From: Hirudinaria manillensis | Taxonomy: Eukaryota > Annelida > Clitellata > Hirudinida > Hirudinidae | Direction of reading: 5' to 3' | DNA: 64,000 nucleotides | NCBI GenBank assembly: GCA_034509925.1 | Contig: CM067526.1 | Location: 11,370,510-11,434,509 of the forward strand | Part shown: positions 11,601-21,400 of the stretch, piece by piece | Position numbering within the stretch: position 1 is the stretch's first letter | How the letters are laid out: every line of letters starts with the position of its first letter | The notes under the pieces: generated by a model | Seen by the model: only the letters and a program-made list of their open reading frames with translations | Database searches by the model: none | Told to the model about the DNA's origin: nothing | Translations under genes and position numbers: made by a program

Positions 11601-14600
11601 CTCGCCTCTGGTCCGTCTCGTAGCATTCGTTCAGGACCTCGACTGCCAGCTTCTCGAAAGTCCTGGAATTTTTGTTTCTGCGATTAGTTGCAATAAATAG
11701 TTGCACGAAAGGGTCTCTGGTGTCAAACTAAACAAAAAAAAATACTGGAGAATTGATGGGTTATGATAAATGAGAATAAAAATATAGTAATAAAAATCTG
11801 AGCATTTCAAGTGTGATTCATTGGGATTTGAAATGGTATCTTGGTTAATGATTCTGTGAAGTTCTTACGATCCCTGCTCTTGCAAGGGTCCGAGAAGGTC
11901 GGAATCATCTTGCGTCGACAGGAAGCCAGAGGAAATGTGATGAGCCATGAGAGCCAACGCCATGGCATTCTTGGGAAGCAGAAGTTATAACACATTATAA
12001 CATCTTGTGATTATTATTATTATCATTATTATTATTATAATATTGTAAGACACATTAAAAAACATTTTCTATAAGTCAAACGACTCACATATCCTCTCTC
12101 CCAGAATATGAGGGACATCTGAGTTCTGCAGATGAGAATGCACCAAATAAAGAGTTCCTTGGCAGGATCTTCAAAGATGATGTTGTTCTCTGGAAATTCA
12201 GAATTTCACTCATTTGTAGAAACATTTTTACATGATATTTGAAAAATTAATAAAATTATTATAAATTAATAATAAAAAATTAATATAAATTCAAAAATAT
12301 AATAATTACAGTGACCTTTGACCAAAGAGAAAAATTACAAGAGAGTAAAAAAAAAACAAGCAATTGAAGGTTATATTGGACACTTAAATCTCAAAGTTCA
12401 AACTTTTATAAGAACAATTCAGTCTGAAACACCATAAAAAGTTTATTGAGGCTCTCTAAGTAAAAGCTTGGGAAGCTTTTCTTGCACAAAGAAATGTTAA
12501 AGATGAAAGGAATGACAATTTCATGTGTCGTCTGCTCAAAATTTTACATGTGGAAACATTTAAAGATTATTTTTGGAGTAGACATCCAATATTTGCTCGT
12601 TCGATTAAATAGCTTCAAGGAATATTTTTAATAACTTAATACTTATAATATAATAATTATTATTTTTGAAAATTGATTTTTTTAATTGATAAATATTACA
12701 ATAATTCCAATTAAGATAATCCTAGAAGTTATTTAATCATTTAAAAAAAAACATTTCAAACCATTTCTGGAAATGTATCTTCCCGGCCTGAGTTTCTTCA
12801 TTCCCTTCTTGAATGCTTTTGTTTTTTTAATTTTATGCAGGAGAGCTATGGGCCACGGTCGCTTCCTTTTCTTGACAACGCTGAGATACATGTGGGGATC
12901 GACGTCTTTGTAGGGTGATTTCAAGTACATCGGGTGGAAATACTCCCCCATGAACTTGAATATTATCATCCCTACGTGCTTCAGGGATATGAGATCTGAT
13001 TCCTGAATGCATACAATGGTTTAAGAGTTATTGTTACTTAAAAGTTTATAAAGGAGTTGTAAATAATTAGCAATAAGTACCCAATCCTTACCTTGGCCAT
13101 TTTGTCCAGCTCAGCATTCTGCTTTAGCGTAACTGGCTATAAGATTTAAAAAAAACGTGAGAGGAAATTCAAGTAATTGAAGGTTATCTTGAACACTCAT
13201 CAAAAGGACCTGAGAACTAATCATTTTTACTTACGTCATTGTACAATTGGAGCAGCCTTTTGACTGTCAAGAACTGATTCAAAGTCACACCTTTGTCTAT
13301 CAAAAGTTTGACGAAATCGATGTTGTTATCGACGAGAGCAGTGAAGAGAAGATCGTGCAATTCCTCCACCTTAAATGCGTGAAAAGACTCTTATGTGGAA
13401 ATCACCATTTTTAGAGGTACATCTTATCGCATTGATTCCTTGGTTTTGGAGTTTCTCCAAAAATCAGAGTTTGGTTTCCAACCAGGGACTAGCAACATGT
13501 AATACATTTTTAATAAAGTAATAAAGTATCCTAGCTATATAGATAATTCTGGCACAAGCGACACGCTCCCTAGCATGCTTAAACGCGGTAAGACCTAGTT
13601 TCTCATAGCAGACATTCATTTGAATAATTTCAAAGGAATTCCGTGTAAACAAATAGTTCATGATCTATGTTGTTGTTTTATCTCTATGTAGGGTCGTGAA
13701 TGCGCCATTTTCTAAACCAGCAGACGACGCATCCAAAAGTCCGCAAGTAATATAAACAAGATATGCAAAGAAGCAGTTATGGTGATGAGACCTCATACTG
13801 GTTAAGTGATTTATTTACGCCAGTTGTTTAAAAAAAATAAACTAGATAGTCGTTGTAAAAAAAAACATAGACAATAATTCAATATTTTTAGTTTTGTGAA
13901 AGGCTACAAACCTATTTTTTGCCTATCAATGGGATATCAATATTATATTTCATCAAATTTTCTACAAAAATATTTGCCAGTTCAATAACGTTCAATTCGA
14001 AGTCATATAAAAGCAATAGTAAAACAACGTGGCGCCTCCACAACCCCGAAATCACCACTTTGAAAGGACCCTTTCTGCTCTTAAAAGAACATGCAAATTA
14101 TATCTTGAAAACAAATACTCGGCCATTCATCAACATAATCCGGAAGCACGACCGAGCGTCGTTCAGGAGTACAATTTCCTGCTTTAATATTTTATTAAGC
14201 AATAAAAATCGAGATCAAGGTCATCAAGAATGTGTAGCCTAGGGTAGGGTTTCAACAAACCTCAAATTCTGCATCTTCCGTGTATATTTGGTCCTTAGCT
14301 ATGTCGATTCGATTCAGAGCCAAAGCCAGCTTTAATTGGTCGATTCTCTTGCTATGGTTAGCTGCATTAAAAATATTATTTGATATTGAAGCAGCTGTGA
14401 CAGCGGAAGGACAATGTGTTTATAGAGTCTGCGGTAGGTCTTTTGATAAACACGATCTGAGCGGCGCGAACTGAGCTTTGAATGAGACAACCGACTCGTA
14501 GGTGATGCTTACGAAGGTGATGGTGACAACAATGACGATAGTCTAATATTAATGGATGCTGGTAATGGATGCTATCTTAACGTTTTATCAAATCGCAGCA

Positions 14601-15279
14601 ATTATTCATCCATGCGACGATCCACAAAATATTTGAAATGGTTACTTTTGAGAATGGCTTGCAATATTATGTCATCGATGTCTCCCAGAGTCGATTTGGC
14701 TTCTGCTTTGAAGACAGACAAGAGATTGGACTGTTCGATACAGTACTTGACCATCTCTCTGTACGTTGTGGCATCTGACAGGTTGAACTGGTGCATGATC
14801 ATTTTCTCAACGGTGTCGAGTGTCTTTTGTTGGTACAATACGATGGTCCTATTTGTAATCAAACATTTATTTACACTTTGATCGAGCGCATTCCTGCTTA
14901 CCGAGTGCACTCTGGTTAACGTAGTTCGAACGATTCGTGAGTAATTGGTACTTTACCGTTTCTGTAACTTTTTGAAATCGTCCGTCATTTTCACGTCGTT
15001 GAATTTGCAGTTGTTGTAAGCGTAGGCCAAAATGTCAGCCATCCCACCAGAACCCTGTGGCAATTTGTAGAACTTATTGTTCCAGGGATGAAGTGCAATC
15101 GTGGGATGCTTTTATTTATTTATTTATTTTTAATTAAAAACCTTTGATAAGCGGACAGTTAAAACAGACTGTTCATTGTATTGAATTGAAAAAAAAGCCA
15201 TCTCAGCTTTTTAAACTGTAGCCTCTGTGGAGACTTCAGGTTAACGTTATTGTTATTGTAATGTTTATCATCGTCGTCG

Positions 15280-15321
<42 letters not shown>

Positions 15322-15351
15322 CCATCACCATCACCATCACCATCACCACCA

Positions 15352-15418
<67 letters not shown>

Positions 15419-18400
15419 TATTATTATTATTATTATCATCTTTATTGTTATTATAGTTTGTTCAACGTTATTATCGTTTTTATTTAATCAGCTTCATATC
15501 TGATATTGACGGCTAATGTTACCAAACTGGAATAAAAAATTGGATAACGATAATTAAATAGTTTATTTCGTCAATGAATATGCATAAGGCACCATAAATA
15601 TTAATGAGGTCAACGGAATTTTAAGCGGTCTGTCAAGCCCCCAGGGGAATAATTGACCACATATTGATGTATCTAATTGCATATCAATTAGCCTGGACTG
15701 TTATTAACCTCACAAAAGCAACGACAGCGAAACTTTAACAAAAGTAAAATAATAATAATAATAATAATAACAACAACAACAACAACAATAATAATAATAA
15801 TAATAATATCATCAGTAAAATTGATCAGAATTCGAAGCAAAAAATCGTTACTTTACGCAAAAGCAGTAATTTGTAACGAGCAATGAGCTGCTCGAGCGGT
15901 TGACCGGTACGGACGAAATTTCGTTTGCTCGTTACAAATTACTGCTTTTGCTTAAAGTAACGATTTTTTTGCTTCGAATTCTGGTCAATTTGTGTCCCCT
16001 ACCAATTTTTTCGTGGTTGTGAGCATAATTTCTGGAAAAAAGGGGAAAATAAAGCTGTGAATTGGAAACAACAGTTTCGTTGATTGTCTAGTCATTTAGT
16101 TGATAGGACTTCATAGTTTGCAAAGGCTTTCAAGCTAGTTTGTTCAATTTGTTGGTTTTCGTTGAAATATGGACACTCAGTCCAGAGGAATATTGTTAGT
16201 TAGAACGTTCGAGAAATGTGTACGACGAAAGTCTCCATTGTTCGAACATTGAGAGCGTACAACGAGAATGCCCGCCAAGAAAGTGCGAATTCTGCGGCTC
16301 CGAATTCAAAACAGAGCGAGTGCTAAAAATTCATCAAAACCATGCCCATTCAGTTGAATATCACAGAGACAGGGCCAGTAAAAGCTACTCCAAGTGTCGC
16401 TGGTCGGAAGAAGAATCTCATATGCTTGCAAAAATCGAAATTGAATTAAAGCAGGAAGGTTACAAGAATGTAGATATTGAAGCTCAAAAAAGATTTCAAC
16501 ATCGATCCTTAGCAGCCGTCAGGAGCCATAGACGCCAATCGTCTTACCGAAAGATTTTGAGGGCTCAGTCTGGTGATATGAGAGAGGTTACGGAATCAAG
16601 TGAGGAAAATAACGAAGGAGATTGTCCAGCCATTCCTTCCGTAAATGATGATGATGATGAGCGATGGGAAAACATTGCCAGAGCAGAGTTGAGTTTGAAT
16701 TCATTAGAAAAGAAAAGAATCAATCTGGCCATACACAGAATCGTGCCTCAATTTTCAATTAAATCAATTCGGAAAATCAGAAATAAACCCAGTTATCGCC
16801 AATTTCTTAAAGACATCATAATGGTTGAAATAACTTCAAAAGCAAAAGAAATAAGAGCCCCTTGTTCATTCGATCCAGTGGATATGCTTTTCAATGCCGT
16901 TATTGACATGGTCCTTAACGAAGTGGACAAGCCAATCGGCGTAACAGGAGACGCTGAGTCCAAAATAAAATGCAACTACGTTGCCTTTGCTGACGACCTC
17001 TTGCTGATGTCTACAACAGACGTTGGAATGCAGATGATGCTTCAACAACTTGAAGGAGGAATGTCAAAGGTGGGATTAGCGATGAATCCAATCAAGTGCG
17101 CACCTCTCCGCACCGAGATAAACATCGCAAAAATATCGTGGATTGTTAATCCGGAACCATACCTTGAAGTGCAACACACGAAAATCACTGCACTAAATAT
17201 CATTGAAACCTACAAATATCTTGGTATTGAGATTGGGTTTAAATATGCATCAATAGCAGAAAAAATTCAAAAAGACCTACACTCCATTTCGCGCGCCCCT
17301 TTGGAACCACATCAGCGACTCTACATTCTCAGAACTCATCTCATGCCTGGCCTTGTACACCATCTCAGCTTCGAAAAAATAAGCCTCAAGTCATTGAATG
17401 CCGCCGACGTCATCATTAGACGAACAGTTCGACATTGGTTGAAATTGCCGAAGGACGTCCCAAATGCATTCCTGTATGCCCCAGTCCGACTAGGAGGTCT
17501 CTGAATCCTTCAACTTCGAAAATTGATTCCAAATATAAGAATTCGTCGCATGTCGCAGGTCTTTAAAGAAGCCAAAGCGAATAGAGACCAATTCATGCTG
17601 TACGTCCTTGGAGGCGGAACGACAGTGATGGGAGAAGTCAGGAAGTTTGGTCTCCCACAGAATTGTACAGACGCCAAAACAATGGGCATCAGAACGGCCA
17701 AACAACTGTTCAAAACAGTTGACGGATATGGACTGCAATCGTTTTCAAACGCCATTGGTCCAAGCGAATGGCTAATCGATGGAATTAGCAGAATGACGTC
17801 AGATCAATGGATCAACTGCGTGAAGGTTAGAGCCGCGGTCCTACACAACAGATTACGGGAATCGAGATACAAGATGTATTTGAGCACTCTCTGCACTGCT
17901 GGATGACGGACTGAGGAGTCGCTGGGCCATATTATACAGCGGTGCCATGTTACCGATGGTCCTAGACGTGTTAGACACAACTCCATTTTGGCCATGTTAG
18001 GAAGCAAACTTGAAAAGATGGTGTTTACTACCAGCATCGAACCCAGAATCCCGCCGATAGAAGGAACAAAAATTCCTGATTTGTGCGCATGGAAAGGCTC
18101 CACTTACGTCGTGTGTGACGTGGCAGTGGCATCGGATATTGCCGACTTGAATAAAATACATGCTTCAAAAGACGCAAAGTATGACCTTCCGGGAATCCAC
18201 CAATGGATGAAGGAAAATAATCCGATGCCAGAACAACGGAGTCAGAAAGGTACCGTCACCGCCCTGGTCTTGAACTGGAGAGGAGCAATAGCAGAAGAGT
18301 CTTGGAGGGTTTGGAGAAGATTTGGGGTCTCATGTGGACCTCCATAAAAACGATGCAGGAGACCCATAAGATTTGGCGAACTTCTAAAAATAACGCCTGG

Positions 18401-21400
18401 AGAAGAAGAAAAAAGAAGAGTTGAATTGAATGACATTTGTGAATGTACAATGACTCGTAAGATCGACTTGAAAGTTCCTTTTTTTAATGGTCTGACGGGA
18501 TTTCCCAGACCCATTGGCGGACCTAAAATTATTGAATCGGATTATGAATTGTATGAATTGATTGATTTTTGTGAGTTTTTCGCTGGGCTAATAAAGGGAA
18601 AAAAATTAATAATGATAATAATAATATCATCGGTAACAATCATAAGATAATATTAAGTAGGAAGGAGTACCTCGATGATTATGACTGAGATGCCGTTATC
18701 GATGTCCCTCATGACGTCATGAAGAGTTTCCAAGTCTCCACCCAGAATGATGCTCACAACCGGAATGACTACCGCTTCTGGAAGTAAACAGAGTGAAAAC
18801 AAAGTATTCACAATTGCCTGACTACAATCACCTGTTTCCGTTGTGGTCACAGCTTTGTTTTAAATTGTCGCTTTACTCAGAATGTAATTCAATTTATGAA
18901 GCGCAATGATTATAATTTCAAGACTGCAAGGAGATCACTAGCCACTGAGTAAAGTCGTCGTAAAAATCATAATAGTCAATCAATTATCCGGTAATATATA
19001 ATGAAAATTCGCTTCAAAACAATTTCCTTTGAAATTCGCAACAGATGGTATCGGTACGATGACATTTGTCCTCGATATAAAAAAAAAATTGATCATCACC
19101 TACGCTGTCTTACCTGACTCGTCAGAAGAATCCAGATTGGCTATGAGCCTTTCCAGGTCCTCCCTGATGAGTTTCTCTGGGCCACACTTCTGTTGAGTTC
19201 CATCGTCCACGAAGATGAAATGGGAATGATTTCTATCCAGTTGAACTTCGTTGGCACGGGCGGCGTCTGGGGGTACGATGTAGTGGACGGGCCAGTGTCC
19301 TAAGCCCTACATGGAGGAATGTGGTCGAACGTTAGCGCAAAGCCTTTCCATGTTTTAAAAACTAGAGTCAGAACAAAGCAATTACTTGAATTTCAAATTT
19401 AATTCAGAAGATTAACGGGCAGAGCACTAGCGAGCGAGCCGGTGAGTGTGGCCCCTCAAATTAATGGATTATCTTGCGATAGCAGCTTGCAAAGCCACGT
19501 TTGAGGTGATATTTAAACGCTCCCAACAAGTGCTCGCTATGTTGTTATTGTTGCTGTTGTTGTTGTTGTTTTTGTTGTTGTTGTTTTTGCTGATAATTAT
19601 CGTCTGCTCTTTGAACTTATTGTTGGGAGAAGGAAATCGAGATCTTGTTTTTAAATAAGGGTAAAGAAAGTTTTGACAGACAATGTCAACGACCTTACGA
19701 TCATCCTCATCGCGTCAAACCGACCTAAATAACGAACACAATGCAGAGAATGAATTCAGTACCTCTTGTGAAGCCAAATAGCAATCGTTATTGTGCTATT
19801 TGACGTTGTGTCGAGGGTGTCAAAATTTTAACTTATTGGCCGTTGCAGACGACAAAGAATTTATCACAAGAGTTATTTGTTATTTCTAGCAACGACAACG
19901 TCAACAGCAACGCTAAATGATAGCAGTATTAATTAAATTTGTTGGGAGGAGTTAATTTTCTCTGATTGACTCCGAAAATATCAATAATATTGGCTTGTGA
20001 CGTTCATCATCTGCTATCGTCAGCATCATTGATGATAATATCATAATCATTGTCTTTCACCACATCGTCGTCGTCATCATCATCATCATTATCAGCATCA
20101 TCGCAGTAGTAGTCGTCATCATCATTTGTAACGAGCATGGCACTGAATCAACAGATTAATGTGCGAGGAGCCATTTATGTTCTAAAAACTTGTCTCCCGA
20201 TGAAATCTGTTATCGACTAATGGTGAAGATGATGATAATGATGATGGTGATGATTTCACATCCCGACCAAGTTGATAGATGAAATTCTATCTTATGTCTT
20301 GTCAGATAAACAGATGCACATCGGTACGAGCTTAGCCTACAGTCGGAGATAGGCATGGAGTAATGATGACGAGATAATATGACATTGTATTATGGCATAT
20401 TAATGCTCATAATAATTATAAATATTATTATTATAATTCATTATTATAATAATAATAATAATTATTATTATTAATTTAATATAATTATATTGCATAGTCT
20501 TTTTTAATAAAAAAAACATGGAAACAAAAAGCGATCTTAAATTTAAAAGAATAATAATATTAATAACAATAATAATAATAATAATAATTTTATAATAATA
20601 AATAATACAAACAATAGAAGTTAATAAATAATGCAGACCGGAAATAAATAGTTCCGTCGTGGAATGAACCGAAGAACTAAACCGACAAAACGTACATTTT
20701 GATTGACCAGTATCTCCCTGTTGTTGACACAACCCCAGGGACCGATGCCTATGGCTACCAGTTGATTCTTCCTGCCGTAGCGCACCCCAAAGTATCTGAT
20801 GGCGTCTCCTACTTCTTTGGTGGCCCCCTGATACAAGCCGTCCGTGATGATCCAGGCGTCTTGAAATTGTGATGATGATTATGATGACGACGACGACGAC
20901 GATGATGAAGGTGATAGTTGTGTGAGTCACTGGCATTCATCATGCCATCAATATTCACATGCGTCATTCGTCATCATCATCATCACCACCGTCAATCGTC
21001 GATAGTAGTTGTCGTCATTGAAATTATATTCTTACGCTGCAGGAGGGTAATAGTTTTGATTACACTGTCGTAGAAGCCAGTCATCATCATCGTCACCATC
21101 ATCATCATCATCATCATCTTCGCAAATTTCATAATCACCATCACAGCCGCATTCATCATTAGAATAGTCTCCACCATCGTCACGACCGACGTCATCAAAG
21201 TCATCATGCTAGCGTCATCCAAAGTGACGTCTTCATTCGTAATGAACCAAAACACCAGAACAAAGGGTTAAATGCATAATATTCAAAAATTTTTCGCTAA
21301 TTGACAAGGACGATTATTTCTGATCGATTAAAATCAATCAATATGGTGCCAAGCGAACCCATTCTCGACTTCCCTCGTCTGGATAGGCTGGCGTTCACAT

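Larger units (their letters stand above)
15819..18614 (+). mobile_element. R2-clade non-LTR retrotransposon, internally deleted, outside rDNA
   Basis: A 2.8 kb element sits antisense in a TRPM2-like intron between two copies of a target-site duplication. Its single coding frame shows the R2 layout: one C2H2 finger (CEFCGSEFKTERVLKIHQNH), a Myb-like stretch (RWSEEESHMLAKIE), a partial reverse transcriptase with the catalytic FADD (VAFADDLLLMS), a CCHC knuckle and a restriction-like endonuclease (IPDLCAWKG then VVCDVAVASD). One finger suggests the R2-D type as I recall the clade scheme. The RT is missing motifs before MLFNAVID, so a segment of some hundreds of residues was lost without shifting the frame. 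R2 elements normally live in 28S rDNA; no rDNA flanks this copy. The 5' end is a 65-bp inverted repeat. Confidence 0.88.

Noticed and set aside
15884-15924. HDV-like ribozyme in the hairpin loop of the R2 element
   Set aside because: The 41-base loop is too short for the double pseudoknot and I could not pair the needed helices.
17502-17906. TGA stops as selenocysteine or other recoding
   Set aside because: Two TGAs in a deleted transposon copy are more simply mutations; no SECIS-like element was recognised.
20400-20936. A 178-codon minus-strand frame over TRPM2-like exon 5
   Set aside because: Most of it is microsatellite translation; the true exon is in another frame and shows TRPM motifs.
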